Below the pieces are notes generated by a model. The model searched no databases, had not been told where the DNA came from, and was given only the letters and a program-made list of their open reading frames with translations. A DNA stretch of 62,349 nucleotides from Streptomyces atratus (lineage in GTDB: Bacteria > Actinomycetota > Actinomycetes > Streptomycetales > Streptomycetaceae): positions 213,816 to 276,164 of the forward strand of contig NZ_FPJO01000010.1 in the NCBI RefSeq assembly GCF_900119365.1, in the 5' to 3' direction. A program made the position numbers and the translations under genes. This document shows positions 34,256-43,106 of the stretch, piece after piece; position 1 is the first letter of the stretch, and the number at the start of each line of letters is the position of its first letter.

Positions 34256-35410
34256 CTACTCCTCTCCCGACAGGGGTACCCCCTGCTGCTCGACGGGGGT
34301 AAGAAGCCGGGTCAGATGACGGGCCGAGGCGTCCCAGGACCAGGACTCCCGGACCCACTCACGGCCCGCGGCGCCCATCGCGGCCCGGTCGGGGTCGAGG
34401 AGAATCCCGGTCAGCGCCCCGGCGACGGCGGCGGGGTCGGTGCCGTCCACGACCCGGCCGGTCCTGCCGTCGAGGACGGTGTCCGGAGCGCCGCCCGAGT
34501 CGCCGACGACCACCGGCAGACCGCTCGCCGCCGCCTCCAGGAACACGATCCCGAGCCCCTCCGCCTCCAGCCCCGCCCGCCGGGTGCGGCACGGCATCGC
34601 GAAGACGTCCGCCGCGGCGTAGTAGGGCGGTGTGTCGGTGTGCGAGACGCCGCCCGCGAAGCGGACGGCCCCCTCCCCGTGCCGCGCCGCCAGCTTGCGC
34701 AGCCGGGCCTCGTCGGGCCCCTGGCCGACCACCACGAGCACGGCGTCGGGCACCTTGTCCCGGATCAGCGGCAGGGCCCGGATGAGGGTGTCCTGGCCCT
34801 TGCGGGGGACGAGCCTGGCCACGCAGAGGATGACGCGCTTGCCGTCCAGCCCGAGTGCGGTGCGCGGATCGGGTCCGGCGTCGGCGCGCGGCCGGTACAC
34901 CTCCGGGTCGACCCCGGGAACGAGTCGGCTCATGCGCGCCCGCGGGCCCAGTGCGGGCTCGATCCGGGCGCGGGTGTACTGGCCCAGATAGGTGACCACG
35001 TCGACACCGCCGCCTATCCGGCGCATGAGCCCGCGCGCGCCGGGCGTTCTCGCCCACCAGATCTCGTGGCCGTGAGTGGTCGCCACGATGCGCCGTACGC
35101 CACCGCGGCGCAGGGCCGGCGCCATCAGGGCCAGCGGTGCGGCGGCGCCGAACCAGACCCGGTCGCAGCCGTGGGCCCGGGCGATCTCGACGGCCCTGCG
35201 GGTCACCCGGCCGGTCGGCAGCAGCATGCGGCTCGGATCCCGTACGACGGGGAACGGCAGGCCCGCGTCGTAGGCGGTGTCACCGGGTTCGTGCGAGGTG
35301 TAGACGACCACGTCGTCGTCCGGTACCCGGGTGGCCATCGCGTGCACAAAGGTCTCGATGCCGCCCTGACGGGGTGGGAAGTCATTGGTGATGACAAGGG
35401 TGGAGCCCAT
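34256..35410 (-). CDS. pimB: GT4 glycosyltransferase, PimB'-like phosphatidylinositol mannosyltransferase
   Basis: The 384-residue GT-B enzyme closely follows mycobacterial PimB': VITNDFPPRQGGIETFVHAM, VWFGAAAPLALMAPALR, ATTHGHEIWWARTP, RLVPRKGQDTLIRALP, FAMPCRTRRAGLEAEGLGIVFLEAAASGLPVV. The donor-binding EGLGIVFLEA region is intact. It is expected to add the second mannose from GDP-Man to phosphatidylinositol monomannoside at the cytoplasmic face of the membrane. It is a single gene, 242 bases downstream of the response regulator. Confidence 0.85.
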   Translation of the reverse strand: MGSTLVITNDFPPRQGGIETFVHAMATRVPDDDVVVYTSHEPGDTAYDAGLPFPVVRDPSRMLLPTGRVTRRAVEIARAHGCDRVWFGAAAPLALMAPALRRGGVRRIVATTHGHEIWWARTPGARGLMRRIGGGVDVVTYLGQYTRARIEPALGPRARMSRLVPGVDPEVYRPRADAGPDPRTALGLDGKRVILCVARLVPRKGQDTLIRALPLIRDKVPDAVLVVVGQGPDEARLRKLAARHGEGAVRFAGGVSHTDTPPYYAAADVFAMPCRTRRAGLEAEGLGIVFLEAAASGLPVVVGDSGGAPDTVLDGRTGRVVDGTDPAAVAGALTGILLDPDRAAMGAAGREWVRESWSWDASARHLTRLLTPVEQQGVPLSGEE

Positions 35411-35652
35411 GGACTGTTCGGTTCCTTCGGTTGGTCGGAATCGGCCGGACCGCCGGGAGAAGGCAGCCGGATGCCCGGTCGCGGGCATGGCGGCTCGCCG
35501 AGCGGGCCTGGGCCGTCCGGTCGGTGTGTCGGTTCTGTACGTGTCGGAGCCGCACCGCTCCCGCCGTTTCCGGTCGTGCGGGAGCCAATGGCGGGTGCGG
35601 ACGGGGTGTTACGCGGGTGCGGACCCGGTGTCGCGCGGGTGACGGGGCCGGA

Positions 35653-36324
35653 TCAGTAGCCGGTCGGGCGGACCAGGCCCGTCTCGTAGGCGTGGACCGC
35701 GGCCTGGGTGCGGTCGCGCAGTCCCAGCTTGGACAGGATCCGCCCCACGTGGGACTTCACGGTCTGTTCGGCGACCACGAGACGCTCGGCGATCTCGGTG
35801 TTGGACAGGCCCTGCGCGATCAGGGCCAGCACCTCGGTCTCACGTTCCGTCAGTTCGCCTGTGCGGGCCTTCAGCTGGGCGCGCGGAGCGGCACTCACCC
35901 GGGCGAACTCGGCGATCAGCCGCTTGGTGATGTTCGGGGCGAGCAGGGCCTCGCCCTCCGCCACCACCCGTACCGCATGGGCGAGTTCTTCGGCCGAGGC
36001 GTCTTTCAGGAGGAACCCGGACGCGCCCGCGCGCAGCGCCTCGTAGACGTACTCGTCGAGATCGAAGGTGGTCAGGACGAGCACCCTGACGGTGGCGCCC
36101 TCGGCCCCGGTGACGGTGCGGGTCGCCTCGATGCCGCCGAGCCGGGGCATGCGGATGTCCATCAGGACGACGTCCGGGTCGAGTTCGGCCACCTTCTCCA
36201 CGGCGTCGGCGCCGTCCACCGCCTGGCCGACGACCTCGATGCCTGTTTCGGCGTTCAGCAGCACCGTGAGGCCCTGCCGGACCATCATCTGGTCGTCGGC
36301 GATCAGAACGCGGATGGCCGTCAT
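35653..36324 (-). CDS. NarL/FixJ-type response regulator
   Basis: The 223-residue regulator has a receiver domain (LIADDQMMVRQGL with the acidic pocket, LMDIRMPRLGG with the phospho-acceptor Asp, LTTFDLDEYVYEAL, FLLKDA with the Lys) and a LuxR-type HTH (LTERETEVLALIAQGLSNTEIAERL... TVKSHVGRILSKLGL). The ATG overlaps the histidine kinase stop as ATGA, so the two are translationally coupled. Confidence 0.92.
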   Translation of the reverse strand: MTAIRVLIADDQMMVRQGLTVLLNAETGIEVVGQAVDGADAVEKVAELDPDVVLMDIRMPRLGGIEATRTVTGAEGATVRVLVLTTFDLDEYVYEALRAGASGFLLKDASAEELAHAVRVVAEGEALLAPNITKRLIAEFARVSAAPRAQLKARTGELTERETEVLALIAQGLSNTEIAERLVVAEQTVKSHVGRILSKLGLRDRTQAAVHAYETGLVRPTGY

Positions 36325-37646
36325 CGGATGTCCTCGGCAGGCTCGGCGGGACCGGTCGGCTCCGCGGGGGGCAGTGCGGGCAGTATCGCAGTGACTTCGT
36401 ACCCGCCGTCGGGAGTCGCTCCGGTGGCGAGTTCGCCTCCCAGCATCGTGGTGCGCTCGCGCATGCCGAGCAGGCCGTGGCCCTCGCCCGGGGTGGGCGA
36501 AGCGGCCCGGTCCGGCGCGGTGTTGGTGATCCTGGCGGTGACCCCGGACTCCTGGTGACGGATCTCCACCCGCACCCGCGCGCCCGGTGCGTGCCGCATC
36601 GCGTTGCTGAGCGCCTCCTGGACGATGCGGAACGCCGACAACTCGACGCCCGGCGACAGCGGACGCGGCTCCCCGGTGGTCTCGGCGGTGACCGTGAGCC
36701 CGGCGCCGCGCGCGTTGCCGATCAGCTCGTCCAGCCGTTCGAGGGTGGGCTGCGGGGCGTGCCGCGCGGCCTGCGGCAGGGGGTCCTCGGAGCGCAGTAC
36801 GCCGAGCACCCGGCGCAGTTCGGTGAGCGCGTCGACCGCGTTCCTGCGGATGCCCTCGACGTTCTCCCTCAGCTCGTCGGACGGGTTCTCGACCAGGTGC
36901 GGGACGACCTGCGCCTGGATGGAGATGACCGACATGTGGTGCGCGACCACGTCGTGCAGCTCGCGTGCGATGCGGTTGCGCTCCTCCAGCAGGGTGCGTC
37001 TGGCACGCTCCTCGGCGGTGAGCTCCTCCTGCTCGACCAGCCGGGTACGGGCCACCGCGAGCCCGCGCAGCGCGATGCCCATCACCACCGCGATGACGAG
37101 GACGCCGATGGCGAGGCGGATGTCGTTGGCGCTGCGCCAGGGGGTGCTCGCTCCGCACAGGAGCCCCGCCAGCACGGTGATGGTCAGGGTCTCGGCGGCG
37201 ATCCGGGGGCGCAGCCGCAGCGCGAGCAGGAACAGCACCCCGGCCTGCATCGCGATCCCGGCCCCGCTCCAGGGGAACGCGCCGCTCCACGGGACCCGCG
37301 TCCCGAGGCCGACGTTGGCGGCGAACGGGGTGAGCAGCACCATGACGAGCATCGACGCCCACCAGGCCTGGAGCGGGCGGTACAGGGCAATGACGATCGC
37401 CACCGACTGGACCCCGGCGAACAGGACGCCGAGCTGAATGCCCATCCCGAAGTCGAAGGCGTACTGGTTGCTGCCCGCGACGAGCACCCCCACCACGACC
37501 ATCACCAGCGGCACCATGATCACCGGCCGCCACTCCAGCCAACGCGGTTTCCCCGACTGCCCGTTCGGGTCGACCGCCGTGGTCGCGAGGTCCTCACGCA
37601 GGGTACGGGGCAGTGCCCGCAGTACCCGCGCCGAACGCTTCACCAT
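36321..37646 (-). CDS. Sensor histidine kinase (HisKA_3 type)
   Basis: The 441-residue kinase has a hydrophobic N-terminal half with five or six membrane helices (for example VIMVPLVMVVVGVLVAG and LGVLFAGVQSVAIVIAL) and no obvious extracellular sensor domain. The dimerisation/phospho-acceptor motif is ERNRIARELHDVVAHHMSVI, and the ATPase domain contains IVQEALSNAMRHAPGARV and GHGLLGMRERTTMLGG. It partners with the coupled response regulator. ATG at 37646 sits behind GGGGGG and 26 bases after the acyltransferase gene, so the four genes from 39808 down may form one operon. Confidence 0.9.
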   Translation of the reverse strand: MVKRSARVLRALPRTLREDLATTAVDPNGQSGKPRWLEWRPVIMVPLVMVVVGVLVAGSNQYAFDFGMGIQLGVLFAGVQSVAIVIALYRPLQAWWASMLVMVLLTPFAANVGLGTRVPWSGAFPWSGAGIAMQAGVLFLLALRLRPRIAAETLTITVLAGLLCGASTPWRSANDIRLAIGVLVIAVVMGIALRGLAVARTRLVEQEELTAEERARRTLLEERNRIARELHDVVAHHMSVISIQAQVVPHLVENPSDELRENVEGIRRNAVDALTELRRVLGVLRSEDPLPQAARHAPQPTLERLDELIGNARGAGLTVTAETTGEPRPLSPGVELSAFRIVQEALSNAMRHAPGARVRVEIRHQESGVTARITNTAPDRAASPTPGEGHGLLGMRERTTMLGGELATGATPDGGYEVTAILPALPPAEPTGPAEPAEDIR

Positions 37647-37671
37647 GTCCCCCCGGTTCACAGCTCGCACC

Positions 37672-38838
37672 TTAGACACGTCGTGCCGCCATCGATCCGG
37701 CGGGGCGCCCCTCGCGGACTACCAGCTTCTTCGTCCGCGTCGGCAGCTGCCGTTCGTAACCGCGGAACGCCAGCCAGCAGATCAGCAGCGCCACGGCGAA
37801 CACCGGCAGCCAGGCCAGCCGGGCAAGTACCCAGCCGGGTCCGTCGGGCAGGGTGTGCAGGCCCGGCAGCACCCCGCCCGCCGACAGGCCGGTCGCGGTG
37901 ACCGCGATCATCGCGGTCTGGTGCCACAGGAACACCGTCATCGCCGAGAGGTTCACCGTCGCCACCGCCGCCCACAGAGCGGGGCGCCTCAGCATCCGGC
38001 GCAGCGGGCCGAGCAGCAGCAGCGCCGCCCCGCACTGCGCGAGGCCGAAGGTGACCACGGCGAGGGTCGGCGGGTCGAGATTGGAGATCTCCACACCAGG
38101 CACTCCTACCATGCTCGCGGGGTAGCCGCCCCACCGGACCAGTGCGGCGGTGGCCGCGGCTCCGCCGAGCAGCAGCGTCCAGCCGGTGCGGCGGCCGAGC
38201 AGTTCGCCCCGGGCCCAGGCCGCGCCCAGGCAGTACGGCACGAGCCAGCCGGCCGCCACGTTGACCGAGGCGAATCCGCCGGGCGCGTCCAGGCCGAAGC
38301 GGTAGAGGTCGACGACCATGACGACGGCGAACGGCCACAGCGGATGGAGCCTCGCCACCAGCGGGGTCGCCGCCGTCAGCGCAGCGAAGACCACGATGAA
38401 CCAGAGCGGGGACCACACCAGCTTGCACAGTGCGCGCACGGTGTCCTGGTCCACCCCGGCGAAGAGCATCGCGCACGCCGCCACGGACCATACGACCGGC
38501 ACCACGGCCATCGGACGCAGCAGCCGGCCCATCCGCGCACGGAGCCACCGGCCGTAGCCCTCGCCCCGGGCGCGGGCGGCGGCATGACTTCTCGCACCGA
38601 CCAGTCCGCCGACCAGGAAGAAGACCGCGAGGGTCTGGAACAGCCAGGAGACCGGGGTGAGTCCGGGCAGGTACCGGAGCGGGCTCGCGCCGTGCACGGT
38701 GCCGCTGTCGACGACCAGCGCGGTCACCAGCCAGTGGCCGAGGACGACGCCGAGGATGGCGATGGCGCGCAGTGCGTCGACGGCACGGTCGCGGTCGGCG
38801 GGGGTGGCGGATTCGATCCGCCGGGCGAAGTCACGCAT
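37672..38838 (-). CDS. Acyltransferase family membrane protein (OafA/NodX-like)
   Basis: The 388-residue integral membrane protein has about ten helices. The N-terminal DRAVDALRAIAILGVVLGHW holds the conserved Arg and His of Acyl_transf_3 enzymes, and FFLVGGLVGARS follows. Such enzymes O-acetylate cell-surface glycans, lipids or small molecules. The ATG follows GGGAGAG. It overlaps the secreted alpha/beta hydrolase gene upstream by 8 nt. Confidence 0.87.
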   Translation of the reverse strand: MRDFARRIESATPADRDRAVDALRAIAILGVVLGHWLVTALVVDSGTVHGASPLRYLPGLTPVSWLFQTLAVFFLVGGLVGARSHAAARARGEGYGRWLRARMGRLLRPMAVVPVVWSVAACAMLFAGVDQDTVRALCKLVWSPLWFIVVFAALTAATPLVARLHPLWPFAVVMVVDLYRFGLDAPGGFASVNVAAGWLVPYCLGAAWARGELLGRRTGWTLLLGGAAATAALVRWGGYPASMVGVPGVEISNLDPPTLAVVTFGLAQCGAALLLLGPLRRMLRRPALWAAVATVNLSAMTVFLWHQTAMIAVTATGLSAGGVLPGLHTLPDGPGWVLARLAWLPVFAVALLICWLAFRGYERQLPTRTKKLVVREGRPAGSMAARRV

Positions 38839-39808
38839 GGCGCTCTCCCGGGGTCTTGGCGGATCCGGCCGCGCCGGCCACGATCCGGGCGATGTTCCTC
38901 AGCGGTTCGGAGCCGGTCTTCAGGTAGTCGCTGTGGCCGCCGGAGCCCGCCGCGAAGATTTCGGCTCCGAACCCGGGCGAGACCGGGTCCGTTCCGAACC
39001 CGATGTCCACGAAGGGCAGTCGGAGCTCGACGTGCGGTACGTCCGCGATCCAGTCGTCGCCGCCCCGGCCGGCCCAGACGGTGGCCTTGGTGCGCAGGGC
39101 GGTGGCGTTTCGGTAACCGGTGCCCGGGCTGCCGTACAGCACGATGTCGGCGACCCGTAATCCGTGCGCGGCGCGTGCGCAGACGACGGAACCGTAGGAG
39201 TGACAGAGGACGGTGGTGCGGGCCGCAGGCTTGATCTGCCTCAACTCCCTCATGAATCGCACCAGTTCGGGGGCCGCCTCGGTGGCGCGCCCCGAGGTGA
39301 GGGAGGCCGGGCTGACCGTCGCCGGCGTCCGGTATCCGAGCCAGGCGATCACCGCGGACCGCTCCCCCAGTTCCTTGCGCAGGGCGAGAGCACCGTTGCG
39401 CAGGCGCCAGTAGTGGTCGATGCCGATGCCCGCGCCGGGGACCAGTACGGCGATCCGTTCCGCGTGGGACAGATCGCCGACGACCTCGACGCCACGGCCG
39501 CCGTCGCGGCCGTCGAAGGAGAGGAAACTGCGGGCCGGGCCGGCCATCGTGTGCAGCGCGGCAGCCCGTTTGTGGTCACCGTGACGGGCCGCCGCCCGCT
39601 CGGCCGCCCCGATGTCGGCCCGCGTAGCGGCGTACCGCTCGGCGAGTGCCTCCGGTGCGGCGGTACGCAGTGGGCCCCGGACGGCCGGAGCCGGCGCGGG
39701 TACGGCCGCGGGGCCCGCCGCGCCCGAGAGCGGAACGGCCACCGAGGCGGCCACCAGCGCGGCGAGCAGGCCGCGGCGCAGGCGGGATCTGCGCGGATGG
39801 GACGGCAT
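38831..39808 (-). CDS. Secreted alpha/beta hydrolase (DUF1023-like)
   Basis: The 325-residue protein has an Arg-rich signal peptide (RRSRLRRGLLAALVAASVAV) and an alpha/beta hydrolase core. The nucleophile elbow is TTVLCHSYGSVVCARA (GxSxG variant HSYGS), preceded by IAVLVPGAGIGIDHY; the C-terminal GHSDYL holds the likely catalytic His. It probably acts outside the cell on an ester. It overlaps the acyltransferase by 8 nt, which suggests an acylation/deacylation pair acting at the envelope (inference). Confidence 0.83.
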   Translation of the reverse strand: MPSHPRRSRLRRGLLAALVAASVAVPLSGAAGPAAVPAPAPAVRGPLRTAAPEALAERYAATRADIGAAERAAARHGDHKRAAALHTMAGPARSFLSFDGRDGGRGVEVVGDLSHAERIAVLVPGAGIGIDHYWRLRNGALALRKELGERSAVIAWLGYRTPATVSPASLTSGRATEAAPELVRFMRELRQIKPAARTTVLCHSYGSVVCARAAHGLRVADIVLYGSPGTGYRNATALRTKATVWAGRGGDDWIADVPHVELRLPFVDIGFGTDPVSPGFGAEIFAAGSGGHSDYLKTGSEPLRNIARIVAGAAGSAKTPGERHA

Positions 39809-39910
39809 GGTGGGGTTGTTCCTTCCGTACCTGATGGCTTCGGTGCTTCGGGTACAGAAGGTATGGACGGGGTCCCGTAGTCGGCGTCCCACCGGGGTGC
39901 GAACCTTTTT

Positions 39911-39930
39911 CGTAGCTCTCAAGGACTACG
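39911..39930. promoter_or_regulatory. Inverted repeat between divergent hydrolase and Lrp genes
   Basis: CGTAG-N10-CTACG is a short inverted repeat in the AT-richer part of the intergenic region, about 110 bases before the Lrp gene. It could be an Lrp/AsnC operator; the match is too short to be sure. Confidence 0.3.
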
Positions 39931-40038
39931 GGTATGACACGCGGCCAGTACCGGGCCGGCTCGCTCCGAACGGGCCTCGGCTGTGCCGTTGGTACAGTCG
40001 CAGCCCGGATCGTCGTACCAGGAAGAGGCCAGCGGACC

Positions 40039-40524
40039 ATGGCGGTGGACGCCCTCGACACCCGTATCCTCCGGCTGCTCATCGAGCAGCCGCGTACCAG
40101 CGTCCGTGAGTACGCGCGCATCCTCTCCGTCGCCCGGGGCACTCTCCAGGCCCGGATCGACCGGCTGGAGCGGGACGGTGTGATCACCGGGACCGGGCCG
40201 GTGCTGTCCCCCGCGGCGCTGGGCCACCCGGTGCTGGCCTTTGTCCATCTGGAGGTCACCCAGGGGCATCTCGACGAGGTCGGCGAGGCGCTCGCCGAGG
40301 TGCCGGAGATCGTCGAGGCCTTCTCGACCACGGGCGGCGGGGATCTGCTGGCGCGGGTGGTGGCCCGCGACAACGGGCACCTGGAGGATGTGATCCAGCG
40401 GCTGATCCAACTGCCCGGAGTGGTCAGGACACGCACCGAGGTGGCGCTGCGGGAACGGGTGCCGCACCGGCTTTTGCCGCTGGTCGAATCGGTGGGCCGT
40501 ACGGCGGCGGGCGGCCGGAAGTGA
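40039..40524 (+). CDS. Lrp/AsnC family transcriptional regulator
   Basis: The 161-residue regulator has an N-terminal HTH (LDTRILRLLIEQPRTSVREYARILSVARGTLQARIDRLERDGVI) and a C-terminal RAM/ligand-binding domain (VLAFVHLEVTQ...VEAFSTTGGGDLLARVVARDNGHLEDVI). It probably binds an amino acid and forms octamers. GGAAGAGG precedes the ATG. It is divergent from the secreted hydrolase gene and precedes a truncated carboxyltransferase. Confidence 0.9.
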   Translation: MAVDALDTRILRLLIEQPRTSVREYARILSVARGTLQARIDRLERDGVITGTGPVLSPAALGHPVLAFVHLEVTQGHLDEVGEALAEVPEIVEAFSTTGGGDLLARVVARDNGHLEDVIQRLIQLPGVVRTRTEVALRERVPHRLLPLVESVGRTAAGGRK

Positions 40525-40549
40525 TCAGCGGCTTGGCATGCTCGGCGCC

Positions 40550-40954
40550 ATGAGTTCTCCGCATCTCCCCCTGACGGTCGTCGTCTTCGGTCTCGACGCC
40601 ACGCCGGCGGACGGCGAGCCGCGCATGCGGCGGGCATGCGCTGCGCCGCGATTTCCCAGGTGCCCGCGACGGCCGCCGGCGATCCGCGAGTTCACCACGC
40701 AGGCCGCGCAGGACTGGCTGTTCAAGGAAGTGGCGGCGATCGAGGATCCCGGTGAGCGCGAGCGGGTCTTCCAGGAGCGGGTGGCCGAGTTGTACGAGCA
40801 CGGCAAGGCGGTCAACGCCGCGGCGGCGCTGGAGATCGACGCGGTGATCGACCCGGCGGACTCGTGTGCCTGGATCCTCGCCGCGCCGGACGGCTGGGCA
40901 CCGGAGGACACCGCACCGCCCGGCGGTCGACGCCCGTTCGTCGACACCTGGTGA
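40550..40954 (+). pseudogene. C-terminal fragment of an acyl-CoA carboxylase carboxyltransferase subunit
   Basis: From about 40687 the frame encodes FTTQAAQDWLFKEVAAIEDP, then ERERVFQERVAELYEHGKAV and ALEIDAVIDPADS, ending in RRPFVDTW. This is the last quarter of the biotin-dependent carboxyltransferase (propionyl/acetyl-CoA carboxylase beta) family in Streptomyces. The first 45 residues from the ATG at 40550 do not resemble the family, and some 400 residues, including both acyl-CoA and carboxybiotin sites, are missing. I regard it as a 5' deleted pseudogene. Confidence 0.7.
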
Positions 40955-41131
40955 GAAGGCCGCGGCCGCACGGGAACCACGCGGTCGGCGGCCGTCCGCC
41001 GGAGCCCGGAGCCGCGAGGTCCGGCGGCCCGATATCCTGATCTTGCCGCGCGCCCCCCACCTCGCCCCGATCCCGGTCGGGTCGCCGCCCGTGGCAGCAG
41101 AAGCGGCCCACAATTCGAGATTGGTGCACAG

Positions 41132-42418
41132 GTGCTGGTAGCTGGTCGGTACCGGTTGATATCCCCCATCGGCCGCGGCGGCATGGGTGAGGTGTGGCGT
41201 GCCGCGGACGAAGTGCTCGGCAGAGCGGTCGCCGTGAAGCTGCTGCTGGGCGGCCACGCGGACGAGTCGGCCACCGCCCGGTTCCGGCTGGAGGCGCAGA
41301 CTGCGGCCCGCCTGAGCCACCCTCATCTGGTGGCCGTGTTCGACTTCGGGGCCTGGGAGGACCGCTTCTACCTCGTGATGGAGCTGGTCGAGGGCAGGAG
41401 CCTGGGCGCTCTCCTCACCGCCGAGGAGCGGCTCGGCGCCGAACAGGTCGCCCGGATCGCCGGGCAGGCGGCCGCGGGACTCGCCGCCGCCCACCGCCAA
41501 GGCATCGTGCACCGTGACATCAAGCCCGGGAACCTGATGCTGGACGCCGAGGGGTCCGTCAAGATCGGCGACTTCGGCATCGCCCAGTTCGTCGACGACC
41601 CGTCCGCCGCGCTGACCACCACCGGACAGATCGTCGGCACCAGTCTCTATCTCGCCCCGGAGCGCGCCCTGGGCCGTACCGCCGGTGCGGCCTCCGACAT
41701 GTACTCCCTCGGCTGCGTCATCTACCAACTCCTGCTGGGAGACCCGCCGTTCCGCTCGGACACGGCGACCGCCACGCTCTATCAACATGTCGATACGGCG
41801 CCCGTGCCGCTCAGACAGCGGGGCGTCGACGTGTCCCCGGCCTTCGACTCCTATCTGCTGGGGATGCTCGCGAAGCAGCCCGAGGACCGGCCCGGCGCCC
41901 AGCAGGTCGCCGAGTGGTTCCAGAGCGATGCCTGGCGCGGGCAGCCGGAGCCCCTGCCGCTGTACGCCCCGGCTCCACCCCCGGCGAACGGTGCACCGCA
42001 CGCTCCCGCACCGGCGGGGACGGGCATGCCGCGCACCCCGGCAGCCGCTCCCCCGTACGGCGCCGCCCCGGCGCCCGGCTCCACCGAGCAGAGCGCGGGC
42101 GTGACGACGTACCGGCTGCCGCAGTCCGGTGGCCGCAGACGCCGTCCGGCGGACCGGTCCGCCCCCGCCCGGCGGCGTACCGGCGCCCGGGAGGCGATCA
42201 GGCGCCGGCCCAGGGTGGCGAGCGCCATCGCCGGTACGGTCGCCTTCATCGCGGCCGTGTACCTGGGGATGACCCTGTTCTCGCCGGATTCCGGCTCTAC
42301 CGACACCCCGGACTCGGAGCCGACCGCATCCACCGGGCCGCAGTCGGCCGCCCCCTCGGCCGCGCCGGAGCAGCCGGCCCGGCAGGCGCAGGACGAGGAG
42401 GGCGACGAGGAGGACTGA
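41132..42418 (+). CDS. Membrane-anchored Ser/Thr protein kinase (PknB type)
   Basis: The 428-residue protein has a Hanks-type kinase domain at residues 1-270: GRGGMGEVWRA (P-loop), AVAVKLLL (Lys), GIVHRDIKPGNLML (catalytic loop), KIGDFGIAQ (DFG) and GTSLYLAPERALG. A Pro/Ala-rich linker, a basic juxtamembrane stretch and one membrane helix (VASAIAGTVAFIAAVYLGMTLF) follow. The outer part is only a short acidic, Ser/Thr/Pro-rich tail without PASTA domains. GTG at 41132 starts the conserved domain directly. Confidence 0.9.
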   Translation: MLVAGRYRLISPIGRGGMGEVWRAADEVLGRAVAVKLLLGGHADESATARFRLEAQTAARLSHPHLVAVFDFGAWEDRFYLVMELVEGRSLGALLTAEERLGAEQVARIAGQAAAGLAAAHRQGIVHRDIKPGNLMLDAEGSVKIGDFGIAQFVDDPSAALTTTGQIVGTSLYLAPERALGRTAGAASDMYSLGCVIYQLLLGDPPFRSDTATATLYQHVDTAPVPLRQRGVDVSPAFDSYLLGMLAKQPEDRPGAQQVAEWFQSDAWRGQPEPLPLYAPAPPPANGAPHAPAPAGTGMPRTPAAAPPYGAAPAPGSTEQSAGVTTYRLPQSGGRRRRPADRSAPARRRTGAREAIRRRPRVASAIAGTVAFIAAVYLGMTLFSPDSGSTDTPDSEPTASTGPQSAAPSAAPEQPARQAQDEEGDEED

Positions 42419-42420
42419 CC

Positions 42421-42442
42421 CCGTCAGCCGGCCGGCTGACGG
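42421..42442. terminator. Perfect 22-bp palindrome between kinase and AKR remnant
   Basis: CCGTCAGCCGGCCGGCTGACGG is perfectly self-complementary and starts 3 bases after the kinase stop. The stop codon of the aldo/keto reductase remnant is inside it. It can form a hairpin and probably terminates both genes; it may also mark a deletion end. Confidence 0.5.
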
Positions 42443-42818
42443 AGATTCTCCTCGACCTGTCCCCGCAGTTGTTCGGGCCGGGACCAGGGCAGCCAGTCCC
42501 CGGACGCGTCCCGGCCGGGGCCGACCTTGGTGGCGATGACCAGGTCGTCCGGGTAGGGCCCCAGTGCCCGGTTGATCAGCTCGTTCGCGGAGCGCAGCGA
42601 CGAGAAGTAGAAGGCCGCCGTGTCGATGTGGTTGACGCCGAGCTCCACAGCGCGGCGCAACACGGCGAGGGCCCGGCCGCGGTCGCTCGGGGCCGCTCCG
42701 TCGTCGAACACCGCACCCGTCTGCGTCAGGCGCATGGCGCCGAATCCGAGCGGTTGACGGTGAGGCCGTCGAGCCGCCAGGTGCCCGCCGCCGCTGCCGC
42801 AAGGGTCTGCGTGGTCAT
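42424..42818 (-). pseudogene. Truncated, frameshifted aldo/keto reductase
   Basis: The ATG at 42818 begins TTQTLAAAAGTWRLDGLTVN and then shifts frame; one base is missing near 42755 before LGFGAMRLTQTGAVF resumes in the next frame. The AKR motif then reads ALAVLRRAVELGVNHIDTAAFYFSS with the catalytic Asp and Tyr, followed by DDLVIATKVG (Lys). The frame stops after VEENLRQPAG, where about half of the barrel, including the NADPH-binding C-terminus, is missing. Both lesions make an active enzyme impossible. Confidence 0.85.
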
Positions 42819-42914
42819 GATCCGAGCCTTTCCGTCCGTATCGCGCAGTGGGCTCCGTCGGGACGGAAGAGCTCCACCCGCGAAGCAGACTTGCAATCAA
42901 TCCCTTCTACCGAT

Positions 42915-42945
42915 AAGCTACTTGTGATATCTGTCTTCTCGTCAA
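42915..42945 (-). promoter_or_regulatory. Possible promoter of the AKR remnant
   Basis: On the minus strand TTGACG (42940-42945) precedes TAGCTT (42915-42920) with a 19-bp spacer in an unusually AT-rich stretch. It lies about 100 bases before the pseudogene ATG. Confidence 0.35.
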
Positions 42946-43106
42946 ACTTTGCCATCCTTGCAGGGTACTGGCAGCCATCTGTCCTGTACAATCCCGCACC
43001 GGTCAGCGATCCGCGTGTCAAGCAACCGTCAGGACCCTTCGCCCCGGCGTCAGCGCTTCGTCAACAGACACCGGCGGGACCGGCGGTCACGCATAGTGTC
43101 ACTGCC

